Below are positions 1 through 9,977 of a stretch of 64,000 nt of DNA, piece by piece (positions within the stretch are counted from its first letter, which is position 1; every line of letters begins with the position of its first letter). The stretch covers positions 26,966,808 through 27,030,807 of the forward strand of contig CM054062.1 of the NCBI GenBank assembly GCA_028641055.1. The letters are read 5' to 3'. Source of the stretch: Alopecurus myosuroides (lineage: Eukaryota; Streptophyta; Magnoliopsida; Poales; Poaceae). The notes under the pieces are model-generated. The model saw nothing but the letters and a program-made list of their open reading frames with translations, did no database searches and was not told where the DNA came from. Position numbers and translations under genes: made by a program.

Positions 1-1471
1 TACCCATATGCAACTGAGTAAATAAACCCATCAAGTCAACCTTGATAAAGTCCCAACATCTCTGATAAAATTCAGCCGGAAACCCATCGGGACCCGGAGC
101 CTTATTATGTTCCATTTGAGAAATGGCCTCAAACACCTCCTCCTCCGAAAAAGGGGATGTGAGATATTCATTTTCCATCGTAGATACTTGAGGTAAATCC
201 TCAATAAATGATTCTACCAGAGAGAAAGAAGAAGGAGCCGATGCCCCAAATAAATTCTTATAGTATTGAGATATGAAAAATTTAAGATTCTCTTGCCCCA
301 CAATGGTGCCTTCATCCTGTTCTAATTGAAAGATACGCTTCTTCCTATGTTTACCATTTGCAATCAAGTGAAAGTATCTAGTATTTTCCCCCCCCTGCTG
401 AACATGTTTAATCTTAGCCCTTTGAGCCCATTTAGATTCCTCTTCTCTACGAAGTTTGGTTAAAAAGTTATCAGCCTGCCTCTTAACCAAGCACTCCTCC
501 TCACTCAACGGAATGGTCTCAGATTTTATATCCAATTCGTTGATAAGTAACAACAGGCGATCCCGTTGTATCTTATATTCGCCACTAATATGTTTAGCCC
601 ATCCCCTTAGAAAACTCCGGAGATATCTGATTTTAATTTGCCAATTATCAATAGCATTAGATCCATTACCTGCCTCATTCCATTTCTCCTTAACCATAGC
701 TAGAAAACCCTCCCGCGCAAACCAGGCCAACTCAAACGAGAATGCCGATGTATTCCCAATATGAGCCGGTGTCCCAAAGTCAATAAGGATAGGTACATGA
801 TCGGACTCCGTCCTAGTGAGAGCACGAACTGACACAAGAGGATATTTTTGTTCCCATTCAATAGATGCAAGAAACCGATCCAACTTTTCAAGAGTTGGAA
901 TAGAATGTCTACTCACCCAAGTATATTGACGCCCAGACATTTCCAGGTCTTTCAAATCTAAACTTTCTATGATTGCATTGAAAATAACAGGCCACCGAGG
1001 ATTGTAATTGTCATTATTCTTCTCCTCACTTCTCCTAATAATGTTGAAATCCCCCCCAATCAACATTGGAAGAGACTCCCCTTCGCAAATCCTAACCAAT
1101 TCCGCAAGAAACTCTGGTTTTTTCTCATCTTGGGCTGCACCATACACCACCACAAAAGCCCACATGAAGCCATCTTCTTTGGACTTTAGATGGAACTTAA
1201 CACAAAAATCACCGGCGCAAATGTTATTAACTAAAATAGATGCCGGATTGAAACCCACAAGGATTCCCCCCGACCTCCCATGAGGTGGTAAACAGTACCA
1301 AGTGAACTCCAAACCCCCCACAAGATGTTTTAAAAAATGATTAGAGAAATTAGATCTCCCTGTCTCTAACAGAGCAAAGAAGTCAATTTTATGCTCACGT
1401 ACTGTTTCATTAATAGCAAGATGTTTAGCCGTATCACCCAAACCATTAGAATTCCAAATAAAACCCCTCAT
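1..1471 (-). CDS. LINE-1 ORF2, N-terminal part: AP-type endonuclease and start of reverse transcriptase (runs off left edge)
   Basis: Translation from the ATG at 1469-1471 gives an open frame of 490 codons to the window edge; I read every codon in this frame and found no stop. It begins MRGFIWNSNGLG, the usual start of plant L1-type ORF2. Endonuclease signatures follow in order: ALLETG (glutamate), GGDFNI (aspartate and asparagine) and SDHVPI (catalytic histidine). Near the edge comes the RT N-terminal motif APGPDGFPAEFYQ. The product nicks target DNA and primes reverse transcription of the element's own RNA. The RT catalytic FADD/YADD box would be off-window. The start overlaps nothing and lies 7 nt after the ORF1 stop, which suggests reinitiation or coupling (inference). 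Confidence 0.9.
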   Translation of the reverse strand, partial: MRGFIWNSNGLGDTAKHLAINETVREHKIDFFALLETGRSNFSNHFLKHLVGGLEFTWYCLPPHGRSGGILVGFNPASILVNNICAGDFCVKFHLKSKEDGFMWAFVVVYGAAQDEKKPEFLAELVRICEGESLPMLIGGDFNIIRRSEEKNNDNYNPRWPVIFNAIIESLDLKDLEMSGRQYTWVSRHSIPTLEKLDRFLASIEWEQKYPLVSVRALTRTESDHVPILIDFGTPAHIGNTSAFSFELAWFAREGFLAMVKEKWNEAGNGSNAIDNWQIKIRYLRSFLRGWAKHISGEYKIQRDRLLLLINELDIKSETIPLSEEECLVKRQADNFLTKLRREEESKWAQRAKIKHVQQGGENTRYFHLIANGKHRKKRIFQLEQDEGTIVGQENLKFFISQYYKNLFGASAPSSFSLVESFIEDLPQVSTMENEYLTSPFSEEEVFEAISQMEHNKAPGPDGFPAEFYQRCWDFIKVDLMGLFTQLHMG

Positions 1472-1478
1472 CCCCGGA

Positions 1479-4400
1479 TCACTTTTTAAATTTTTTAACA
1501 GTGTTTAGTCTGGCACTACGCCTCGGAATCTGGCCTTTAGACACAACTGTCTTCGGTTTCTTCTTCTGACAAACAGTAGTATTAGACACCACCAATGTGT
1601 TGCCTACCACCTCCTCATTTTCTAAATCTAGATCATCACATAAATTAGAAGCATTATGTACTACTAAGCTAGAAGTAGGACATGACATGGTTCCTAAATT
1701 ATTTTCCAGAACAACACAGTTCCTAGACTTTTCGATTTGTTTTAAAGATTCAATTGCACGATTTTTTTCATCAACCGAAACCCCAAGAGATATACCCAAT
1801 TTATCTGCACGCTCCAAAATAACATTGTTCGGTAAAGAAACGAAAGAAAGTTTTGTCTGATTACCTGACAAGGGAGTATCACGCTCAGCTGCCCGGATAG
1901 ATGCCTTCTCCAAAATGGAAACATCTGCGTCTGGTTGAGCACTAAGCCTTGCACTAGATCGTATCCCCGCCGATGAAGGATCAGATAGGCCTCCAAATGC
2001 AATGACGTCCTCCCTAGATGGCTTTGATGGTGACCCAATAGCCACCGAATGAGAGCCCTCATCTTCCTCAACAAATAGCCTCCGACCCACTGTTTTTCCG
2101 CGTGCAGCAGACCCCCTCCTTGAGTAAACCTTAGGAGCTGAAAGAGACGCATTATCCATCTTTATGTCAATTGTCGGAGATGCAACCACTCCTAACCGAG
2201 AACCCCCTTCCATAGAAATACCACATGTGTCCTTATCATTGAGGACCACATCCAAGGCATGAGTACCCGACTGCCCATCAGCAGGTATCTGCGCATCATC
2301 AGTGACAACCGTGGTCGCAGCAGGAAAAACAGCAACCTGCGCTGCCGTGAAGGCCACGGCAGGCTGCCCCAGCTCCACGGCAGGCTGCCTAGCCACCACG
2401 GCAGGCTGCCCTCCATCTGCCGCAGCAGCCGATGGAGTAAAAGAACCAAATGGTCCTGGTTGTGAAGCACAATTTGCCCCCTCACTGGGCTGATTAATAT
2501 GATGTACAGCAACATGTTTATCCGCAGCATCAGTAAGTAGTAGATCAATCTCTTTAGTAGCTCGAGCAAACATCTCCTTTACTAGAGGTGAAAAGGTGAC
2601 ACCACATTGGCGTTGAGAGTTAGAAGTAGACCCACTCCCTTGGTCCACCATAGGGTCTACACCCGAGTCAACATTTGACCCCAACCCTCTAGATTTTTTG
2701 ATACTTGCCTCTTTAGCTAATGCATCTTGAAAATCATCGCCTAGCCCATCATCATCATCAATAGCATCATCTTTTTCAGCCATAACCACATCAGGAATTG
2801 AGGTATCCTCCCCCTCAACCTCAAAAGCAAGCCTATAGAGCCCATCTTTAATAAAAAGAGGAAAAGTCGAAGGAATCTTAGTGTAGTCTAAACAACCCAC
2901 CAAAATTCTCAGAATCTTCCTTTCCCTAGAAAAATCCATGTCAATGCTCACTGGTTTACCTAACAGAAATCCCACAGACCACATAGCTATATAATCTCCA
3001 ATGTGCTCCTCCGGAATACCCGAAATTCTCACCCAATAATTAGGTAACGTATCCTCTGGTTCAATTTTCTTAGACCAAGTTTCAATTGTCATCTTGCAAG
3101 GACTATTAGGCACACAAAAGGTACCAAACACATGTAACCTCTGGAGTTCCTGTTTGGAGGGGAACTGAACCTGAAATATGTTGTGGCCCATACGAGTAAC
3201 CACCCAACGAAAATTATCTCTGGGAACAAGACGCTGTAGCTGTAAAATGATTTGTGGGATACTCATATCTCCACCATTTACCACCAAAGAAGCCAGACGA
3301 TGATTAAGGAGCTTTGGCCTATATGTGTCAGAACACTGAACACCAAAAAACATCAACTCCTCATTAGCAAAGCCATATTGCACTAGGGCCGGCTTCGGGG
3401 CTGAGAGAAGCTTACAGGGACCATTGGTATGTTGCCTACCCTCACAAATGGCACACATGGGCGTGGTGCAATCACCTAGAGCATGACCAGAGAGCCCACA
3501 TCTGAAACATCGGTTTTTGTCCACTGATTTAGCTTTAATAATTGCATCATTCAACTCATCTGCCGAAACCCTGCTTGGCCCAGCTTCAGTAACCTGCACA
3601 GCACCCGCAACAGGGGCAGAAACACCAAGAGTACCTTGCTGTGAATCATTGCTAGCAGTACCAATTGCCACTGCCTGCGTTCCCGTCCCCTGCCCAACAA
3701 CTTGGGGGTTCCCCTGAACAAGTCCAACCGGTTGATATGCCTGAGCCTGATTTGCAAAACGATTTTGGTTGAGGATTCCATCCCTCCTACCATTGCCATA
3801 TCCGTACCCCCTTCCAGCACCACCGCGGCCACGAGGAAAACCTCGGCCCTGATTCTCATATCGCTGCCTACCCCGGCCACCGTTGAAACCATTGTTCAGA
3901 TTTGCACGCGGGCCTTGAAACTGGTTCCCTGCCGCAGCAGCATTGAAAGCGAAGGGAGCAGCCGGAGCAGCAGCAACCCCACCATAACCCCTTGCGACAC
4001 CTTGGTTGATCGGCAGCTGAACCCCACCGGGGATCATGATCGGAGCAGCATTGGCACCCCCCGCTTGGCCACTAGGACCGCCAGCCTCAAAGTTGGCACC
4101 GAAGCCATTGAATTGGCCACCAGCTTGCCCTCGCCCGCCTCCTCGGCCAGCCATCGAACCACCTCTACGAACGCACGAGATCCTCCTCGAGGTGGCTGCG
4201 CACTCCCAGGTAAACCCTAAGAGATGGCGTAGACCACGACCGCTTGGGTAAATACCCGAAGTTGAGATCACACGGGCTTTGGCCCGATGGCCCAATTTGT
4301 CATCAGTATTTACCAAAATAATAGGGCGTGAATCACTGCCCAATGGCCGAGAATTACGCCTCATCGTTATGGAAGATCGAGCACCAACGTCTCGATTCGA

Positions 4401-5018
4401 ATTTGAACATGTACCCCGATTATCCGATAATGGCTGGGCACGTTTCTCCGGCGAGCATCTCACCGGCCGGCCCCGTCGCTGAACCATGAACCAGTCACCG
4501 TCGTCTTGACCGTCGTCCAGCCGCGTGGACGGTGACAGAACGGGCAGCTTCAACCGCGCCTCGCTAGAGCTCCGAACCTGCGTAAGAAACACCGGTGAGC
4601 AACGAACCTGCATTGCCGCCGCGCGCTGCGCCTTGATCTTTGCAATCCGTCTAGCCGCACGCGCCCCATTCGAGATCGGCAGATCACGGTCGAGCGCATC
4701 CACCGGAGTGACACAATAGGATGAGAAACTCCTTGTAACTGACGACTCCGGCGACTCAGACCCGTCGTCCTCGTCATCACTGACGTGCAAAGCCCAGAAT
4801 CGCCCGCCCCTCAGCGACGAACGCGCCCCCACCTGGCGCTCTGTTGTGTCTTCACGATCCGCTCTCTTCGCATCTACCAGAAACGGAGGCGACTTGGTCC
4901 CCGTCGCACAGGCGCCCAATGGCGTGCCCGCGCGTAGATGTCCAGAGGACACGCCCGGCGATGAGACGCACACGGCACCCGCGGCGCAGCCGGCATCCGC
5001 GGCGAGGCCGGCGCACAC
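1479..5018 (-). CDS. LINE-1 ORF1: gag-like RNA-binding protein with CCHC zinc knuckle
   Basis: A long open frame whose extreme 5' codon is GTG, so the true start is more likely an internal ATG; the first in-frame ATG is at 4613 and another, followed by an RGG-like glycine/arginine-rich run, is at 4154. Domains in order: acidic and arginine-rich N-terminus; Gly/Arg/Gln/Asn-rich low-complexity segment (about residues 290-450); CCHC zinc knuckle CFRCGLSGHALGDC near residue 502 followed by a second Cys/His cluster (CAICEGRQH); then a globular region resembling the DUF4283-type domain of plant LINE ORF1 proteins (about 550-750); then a long low-complexity C-terminus. A short tandem Gln-Pro-Ala repeat is coded at 2341-2420. 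Expected role: coats LINE RNA to form the retrotransposition particle. Family role is known; the start site is inference. Confidence 0.85.
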   Translation of the reverse strand: MCAGLAADAGCAAGAVCVSSPGVSSGHLRAGTPLGACATGTKSPPFLVDAKRADREDTTERQVGARSSLRGGRFWALHVSDDEDDGSESPESSVTRSFSSYCVTPVDALDRDLPISNGARAARRIAKIKAQRAAAMQVRCSPVFLTQVRSSSEARLKLPVLSPSTRLDDGQDDGDWFMVQRRGRPVRCSPEKRAQPLSDNRGTCSNSNRDVGARSSITMRRNSRPLGSDSRPIILVNTDDKLGHRAKARVISTSGIYPSGRGLRHLLGFTWECAATSRRISCVRRGGSMAGRGGGRGQAGGQFNGFGANFEAGGPSGQAGGANAAPIMIPGGVQLPINQGVARGYGGVAAAPAAPFAFNAAAAGNQFQGPRANLNNGFNGGRGRQRYENQGRGFPRGRGGAGRGYGYGNGRRDGILNQNRFANQAQAYQPVGLVQGNPQVVGQGTGTQAVAIGTASNDSQQGTLGVSAPVAGAVQVTEAGPSRVSADELNDAIIKAKSVDKNRCFRCGLSGHALGDCTTPMCAICEGRQHTNGPCKLLSAPKPALVQYGFANEELMFFGVQCSDTYRPKLLNHRLASLVVNGGDMSIPQIILQLQRLVPRDNFRWVVTRMGHNIFQVQFPSKQELQRLHVFGTFCVPNSPCKMTIETWSKKIEPEDTLPNYWVRISGIPEEHIGDYIAMWSVGFLLGKPVSIDMDFSRERKILRILVGCLDYTKIPSTFPLFIKDGLYRLAFEVEGEDTSIPDVVMAEKDDAIDDDDGLGDDFQDALAKEASIKKSRGLGSNVDSGVDPMVDQGSGSTSNSQRQCGVTFSPLVKEMFARATKEIDLLLTDAADKHVAVHHINQPSEGANCASQPGPFGSFTPSAAAADGGQPAVVARQPAVELGQPAVAFTAAQVAVFPAATTVVTDDAQIPADGQSGTHALDVVLNDKDTCGISMEGGSRLGVVASPTIDIKMDNASLSAPKVYSRRGSAARGKTVGRRLFVEEDEGSHSVAIGSPSKPSREDVIAFGGLSDPSSAGIRSSARLSAQPDADVSILEKASIRAAERDTPLSGNQTKLSFVSLPNNVILERADKLGISLGVSVDEKNRAIESLKQIEKSRNCVVLENNLGTMSCPTSSLVVHNASNLCDDLDLENEEVVGNTLVVSNTTVCQKKKPKTVVSKGQIPRRSARLNTVKKFKK

Positions 5019-5024
5019 TATTGT

Positions 5025-6841
5025 CTGAAGCAGCTAGACAATGCCACGAAGAATCTGACTTTGTTCAAGGCAGACATGCTCGACTATGACACAGTGCGAG
5101 ATGCGTTTACTGGGTGCGAGGGCGTCTTCCATGTCGCCTCTCCAGTGCCGATAGACAAGATGGTTGATAAAGAGGTATATTCGCTTGAGGCTGATTGCTC
5201 GATCCTTAGTCTTGCAAAGTAGTACCTACTTTATAGTACAATCCTTTATTTTGCATGATAAATAGTGGATGTTGTAAAAATTAATTGATTTTTAATCTAA
5301 GGAGCCAAATCCAAATTAAATATGCAAATGGAGAATGTCAATCAAAATGGTGGAAACAATTTTTTAATTTAGGGTTTTAAGAAGATGAATTATTTGAAAT
5401 AGGAGCTAACCTGTATTTCTTAAAAATGTCTAAATTAATACTTATAAGAGTTGATATAAAGTGTATAATCAGAACGGCAAATATGAAATGCGAACATTTT
5501 GAGCATATGTAATGCAGAGCGCAATCGTATTGTTGTTTCCGTACAAATGAGTAAATGGCAAATGAGCAACTCATTGTTAAGGTCCTAAATTCAAACTATG
5601 CAGAGAGAGATGATGGCTCCTACTGTCAATGGCACCATGAATGTACTCAAGGCTTGCTCTGCTATGAGCGTTCAGAAACTCGTTGTGGTCTCGTCCGGCG
5701 CTGCTGTTACTTTGAACCCGAACTGGCCTCCAGATAAACTGAAGGATGAGAGTTGTTGGTCTGATAAAGAGTTCTGCAAGGAAAATGAGGTCAGAATTGC
5801 TGTTTAAATAACGCGTTCATGCACCAACTGTAGATAGAGATTGAAACCCACCCTTGAAGCGCACCTTCATTAGTTTCCAAGATTAGAGACTTGAATATTC
5901 TTGGATACGATTGCTGAGAGGTACTCCAGGGCGGAAACTTAATTACTTATTTGTGTTGGCAGATCTGGTATGCTCTTGCCAAGTCGGAAGCTGAAGAAAT
6001 GGCCTTGGAATATGCAGAGAAAAGCGGGTTGCACGTCGTTACATTTTGTCCCGGTGCAGTTATTGGCCCTCTGTTACAGTCTGACGTGCTCAATATCACC
6101 ACCAAATTTCTCCGTTATATTATAAAAGGTTCAGTCCTGATCTTTGCATCCCGTTTTCTATGGTGTCATCTCATTTATCCTAAGGAGTACATTATCTTTT
6201 TCGATAAAGAACATTTTATTACTCGTAGCATCACGAAGATACATACTAAGTACAACAATTCAACAAAGAGTTCAACTAATGGATACCTTCTTATTTGCTT
6301 GTTGTTTGTCCTACTGTAACTCCATTAGTTGGATTAAATTGCAGGAGGTCCTGACACAGTAAACAACAAATTCTGGCCCATAGTAGACGTCCGAGATGTC
6401 GCTGATGCGTTACTCCTAATATACCACAAAGCGGGGTCATCTCAGAGATACATATGCTCGGAACACCAAATCGATATAAGAGATTTGATACATTTGATGA
6501 AGAGCATGTACCCTAACTACGATTATGCAGACAAGTAAGCCTTGTATATTAGCTCACTTTCTTGCATGTTTTTGAGTTATATATATTAGCACACTTTCAT
6601 GCTTGAGGCTGTCAGATCCACATGTTTTCATCACAATTTCATTTTGGACAGACTGGTCGATGTGGATTACAAGGTTGCAATGAATTCAAACAAACTTAAG
6701 ATTCTAGGCTGGAAACCGAGGACACTGGAGGAGACGCTCGCAGATAGCATGGAGTCCTATGAGAAATCAGGTGTTCTCCATGGGGATGGGGAACCTTGCC
6801 GGGTTCCGTATTTCTACCGTATGCCGCCTATCCAGGATTAA
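5025..6841 (+). pseudogene. Cinnamoyl-CoA-reductase-like (SDR108E) gene lacking its 5' part
   Basis: Five exons with GT-AG introns read as one CCR-like protein: about 5025-5174 (LKQLDNATKNL ... FHVASPVP), 5604-5789 (MMAPTVNGT ... VVVSSGAAV), 5963-6128 (WYALAKSEAEE), 6345-6534 and 6652-6841, ending at TAA. The catalytic YxxxK is present as YALAK. The family reduces hydroxycinnamoyl-CoA or related substrates with NADPH; bona fide lignin CCRs carry NWYCYGK, whereas this copy has IWYALAK, so it belongs to the CCR-like side group of unknown substrate. The N-terminal GxxGxxG NADPH-binding exon is missing because LINE-1 sequence abuts codon 1 of the first visible exon. The remaining exons have no frameshift or stop that I can see, and all splice sites join in phase, so the disruption looks fairly recent. 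The missing exon could lie beyond the LINE's 3' end. Confidence 0.88.
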
Positions 6842-7599
6842 ATGGACACTCTTGTTGATCTATTGTGGTGTCACTATTAAGTTGAAACTTCACTGGACGT
6901 GTTCCGCAAAAATATGGGTACAATTGAAGCATGTATCTTATTTTTTTTATATATATAGAGAAGATGCTTTAACTCAAAAGTGAATCATGCGAATTCGTTT
7001 GTTTTAGGTTCATGTGCCTGCCCTGATATTTTTTTCTTCTCGTGTCCCTCGTGGGGTCTCTACGGTAACTAGATACTCAAGCTACATCCATATTGTCATG
7101 ATATCTAACATCTACAACTTTAGTTCATTACCGGAATCCAGCGATTTGCCGAGGGTCGAGCACTTTGCAAAGTGTCTTTTATCAGGCAGTGCGGCAAAGG
7201 CTACATCTGTAATGTGCCAATTTTTGGCACATGATGCTTTTTGCCGCGCCACACAATATTTTAAAAATATTTTTTATTATTTTGTTTGAAAATGTTTTTC
7301 CTTTTTTCTAATAGCAAAAAAAGACTTTCGTGAAGGAAGTGCAACTAATATTATGCAAAACAGAACCTCTCATTTTTCACACAAAGGTACACCATATTGG
7401 ATGGATAATTCCCAAATAATTTGAATTTCTAATTACTTCCGCACATTTTAATTAATTTCTCAAAATTAATTAAAAATTAAACTAGAAATGTGCTATAGTT
7501 TTCTCATTAAAATTGTCAAAAATCATTTTAAGATAACCAATTAAAAATATTTACAATACCCACGGAGTCTTGGCAGGTTCAGGTTCTTTCTATTAGTAG
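6842..7599. other. 3' flank of the CCR-like gene; AT-rich, no gene seen
   Basis: No coding signal. AT-rich sequence containing a short segment (about 7139-7258) with TTTGCCGAGGGTCGAGCACT-like wording typical of degenerate grass DNA-transposon termini. No second terminus or TSD could be identified. Confidence 0.6.
7139..7258. mobile_element. Possible remnant of a TTTGCCGAG-type DNA transposon terminus
   Basis: Contains TTTGCCGAGGGTCGAGCACT, then an imperfect inverted return (AGTGCGGCAAAGGC), and the palindrome TGCCAATTTTTGGCA. This wording recurs in terminal regions of grass CACTA/Mutator-like elements. Too short and degenerate to classify. Confidence 0.35.
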
Positions 7600-7869
7600 A
7601 TGACGAATTTTTAGGCTCCTTTCTTTTGTTGAGGAGGTTCGCAACGTCCTAATGGATATCGGCTCTCACAGGGCACCATGCATGCCCAGAAGGATTTTCT
7701 CCCTTGTTTTTAAAGAAGTCTTGGAACATTATCAAACTTGATTTGAGTTGTGCCATTGACGCTATTGAGTATTTCTGCACTGTGATCCCCGTCACCTTCT
7801 AAATTCAGCAACACTTGTCCTGCTTCCGAGACATGTTGATGCTGTCCACCCAAAGGATTTTCGACCTGC

Positions 7870-7883
7870 AAGTGTTGTTGGAT
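7870..7883 (+). repeat. 14-bp target-site duplication of LINE-4, left copy
   Basis: AAGTGTTGTTGGAT, identical to 9145-9158. It is part of the LINE-2 coding sequence (codons for ASVVG), so the duplication identifies both edges of the insertion. Confidence 0.9.
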
Positions 7884-8955
7884 GTTAAGAATCGCTGTCT
7901 TTTAAGTAAATGGTTGTTTAAGCTATTAACTGAATAAGGACTCTGGCATGAACTATTGACTAATAAGTATTTAGGTGAAAAAAACTCTGGCCGAGTTGGA
8001 GGCTAAACCTACATATTCACCCTTTTGGAAAGGTATTTTGCGGGTTAAAGATGATTTTTTTCAAACATGTTAAGTTCACAATTAGTAATGGTGAGAGAAT
8101 TAGATTTTGGGAGGATTGTTGGATAGGGGATTTACCTCTCGCCGTCCAATATCCTTCGTTATACTCTATTGTGAGTAATAAGAATATCTTAGTGTCCAAT
8201 GTGTTTGGTTAACTACCCCCTAATTTGCATTTTAGACGTGCTCTCGTTGGGGACAAATGGGAAAGATGGTTGCATCTCATGGAAAGATTAATGGATGTCT
8301 CTTTATCTGATAATCAGGATGGTTGTCGTTGGACTCTCACCAATTCTGGGATTTATACTGTAAAATCATTATATGCGGAATTTATGAATGAAACGTTAGA
8401 TTTCTCAACAAATATTTGTGGAAATTAAAGGATCCTTTGAAGATAAAGATTTTTATGTGGTTTCTATCTAGGAAAGAATTGCTGACTAAAGATAATCTGG
8501 CTAGGAGAAATTGGGATGGTTGCAAAAAATGTGAGTTCTGTGGAGAACCTAGAACGGTTACTCATTTATTTATATCTTGTGATTTTGTTAAAAAGATCTG
8601 GAGGCTGGTGCATTTTACTTTTAGCATTTCACCTCCTTCTAATGTTCCAAATTTGTTTGGCAATTGGTTGTGTGGGATAGATAAAGTATCGAAAGCACTT
8701 ATACGCATAGGTGTATGTACTTTACTTTGGGCTGTCTGGAATCACAGAAATGGCATTATTTTTAATAATGAGAAAGTTGGGATTTTTTTGCAGGTTATTC
8801 ATCAGACCAACTATTGGATGCATCTATGGTCTCATCTTCTTCCAGAGGACCAGCGTGCTCGTTTGGATGGTGGATGCACTCGGCTGATGGCGGTCGTTCA
8901 GGCTATCTTCAGCAAGGGTGGCTGGTTGCTTAGTAGACGTCTATGTGGCGGATAG
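7884..8955 (+). pseudogene. LINE-4 ORF2 C-terminus with zf-RVT domain
   Basis: C-terminal part of a LINE ORF2: the long region typical between RT and the end, followed by the zf-RVT zinc-binding domain, in which WKLKDPLKIKIFMWFL and CKKCEFCGEPRTVTHLFISC carry the Cys/His ligands (8416-8955). Stops at about 7935 and 8001, at least one frameshift at 8030-8070 and another near 8400 (frame 8225-8428 into 8416-8955, at FLNKYLWKLK) make it non-functional. Confidence 0.85.
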
Positions 8956-9144
8956 TCTCATGTTGATAGGGTTAGATTTTTGGGCATCATGTTGCTCGTT
9001 TTGTACATCTATTGTTTCCTCTCTAGGAGCTGTTGAGTTTCTATGTGAGTGGTCTTTGGTTGTAAGTTAAAGTTGAATGATTACTCTTTAATAAAAGCCG
9101 TGTGCATCAGCCTGATGCAGAGGCTGGGTTTCCCTTTAAAAAAG
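7884..9144 (+). mobile_element. LINE-4: 5'-truncated LINE insertion with poly(A)-like tail
   Basis: 1.26-kb insert beginning inside ORF2 (VKNRCLLSKWLFKLL) and ending in a LINE 3' UTR with TTTAATAAAAGCCGTGTGCATC and a short A-rich tail at 9138-9144, flanked by perfect 14-bp direct repeats. 5' truncation, a 3' A tail and a TSD of this length are hallmarks of target-primed reverse transcription. Inserted in the same orientation into LINE-2. Confidence 0.9.
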
Positions 9145-9158
9145 AAGTGTTGTTGGAT
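9145..9158 (+). repeat. 14-bp target-site duplication of LINE-4, right copy
   Basis: Second copy of AAGTGTTGTTGGAT, immediately after the A-rich tail of LINE-4. Confidence 0.9.
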
Positions 9159-9977
9159 TCATTGCCAAGCTGGTCACCAAGATCTTGGCCAAGAGGCTTT
9201 CCCAAAGCGTGACTATGAGGATCAATCCATGTGGTAGATCTATGCATGACAACTTTGTATACGTAAAAAAGCCAGGCAAAGTGGTTTAGGTTGAAACTTG
9301 ACACTCAATAAGCATTTGACACTGTATCATGGGAATTCCTACTTGAGGTCCTTCGTGCTTGGGGTTTTATCCAGCGATGGTGGCATGGTGCAACCATATT
9401 GCTGCCTCCTCCTGATGTCATCGTCCACCAAGGTCCTTGTCCATGGCTCGCTCAACAATAAGATCCAGTACTATCGGGGTCTACGCCAAGACGATCTATG
9501 TCATTGCTATTATTTGACATCGCCATGGACAACCTCGCCAAACTGATTACCTTCGCTATGAGAAAAGATCCCATGATAGTCAACATGGGCCGAGAACCAT
9601 GGCTTTCTCACTTAGTTTGGACAACGTCTCCCCTACCGAATCTCGCTATATGTTGATGATGTTGCTCTATTCGTTGCTCCAACCTATGAGGACATTGGGA
9701 TCACTAAAAAGTTCCTTACCTTTTTTTTTGCGAAAATGCAAAAGCTCTGTGTTTCATTGCATTGATAGAAAGAGAGTTTTATGTACAAGCCTTCAGATAA
9801 GGCGACCACACACATTACAACTCAACCCAACAATCTAGACTAGGGGAGAAGATGTCCGAGGCCTCTCGCCCCTGCGCTTACTCAGTCTCGAGCTTCGGTC
9901 TTGATAGTTTCCATTAGTGCGCTAACCGAAGGACTCGCATTGTCGAAGATGACCGCATTCCGCTGTTTCTAGATCCA

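Larger units (their letters stand above)
1..5022 (-). mobile_element. LINE-1: non-LTR retrotransposon, 5' portion, inserted next to or into the CCR-like gene
   Basis: A minus-strand LINE with the classic two-ORF order: a gag-like ORF1 (1479-5018) followed 7 nt later by an endonuclease/reverse-transcriptase ORF2 (ATG at 1471) that leaves the window on the left. Its 5' end meets the first recognisable codons of the plus-strand CCR-like gene between about 4965 and 5025; the plus strand in the reductase frame has a stop at 4962, so the junction lies after it. The 3' end, poly(A) and TSD are outside the window. Both ORFs are uninterrupted in what can be seen, unlike the other three LINEs here, so this is the least decayed LINE. 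The exact 5' boundary is an estimate. Confidence 0.85.
7600..9720 (+). mobile_element. LINE-2: old plus-strand LINE reverse-transcriptase remnant, split by LINE-4
   Basis: Two segments (about 7600-7869 and 9159-9720) are parts of one RT. The first includes KKSWNIIKLDLSCAID and the start of the LPRHVDAVHPKDFRP block; the second continues GFIAKLVTKILAKRLS and GRSMHDNFVYV. Joining them across the LINE-4 insertion restores the frame PKDFRPASVVGFIAKLVTK. Several stops and frameshifts elsewhere show an old, dead copy. It is cut on the right at 9721 by the poly(T) of minus-strand LINE-3. Left edge approximate. Confidence 0.75.
7645..9720 (+). pseudogene. LINE-2 reverse transcriptase fragment
   Basis: Degenerate coding sequence of the RT fingers/palm region. 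Visible pieces: KKSWNIIKLDLSCAIDA, HPKDFRPAS, FIAKLVTKILAKRLSQSV, RSMHDNFVYV and, near 9310-9560, a decayed counterpart of the DITKAFDSVSWEFL / RQGDPLSPLLF blocks with stops in every frame. The catalytic YADD region can be guessed near 9650 but the frame is lost. No function expected. Confidence 0.65.

Noticed and set aside
456..1283. Plus-strand ORFs near the left edge
   Set aside because: Antisense shadows of LINE-1 ORF2, whose frame is open on the other strand.
3517..5089. Several plus-strand ORFs opposite LINE-1 ORF1
   Set aside because: GC-rich antisense shadows; no recognisable domain.
6900..7600. A complete MITE downstream of the CCR-like gene
   Set aside because: Only one degenerate terminus-like segment; no matching inverted end or TSD found.
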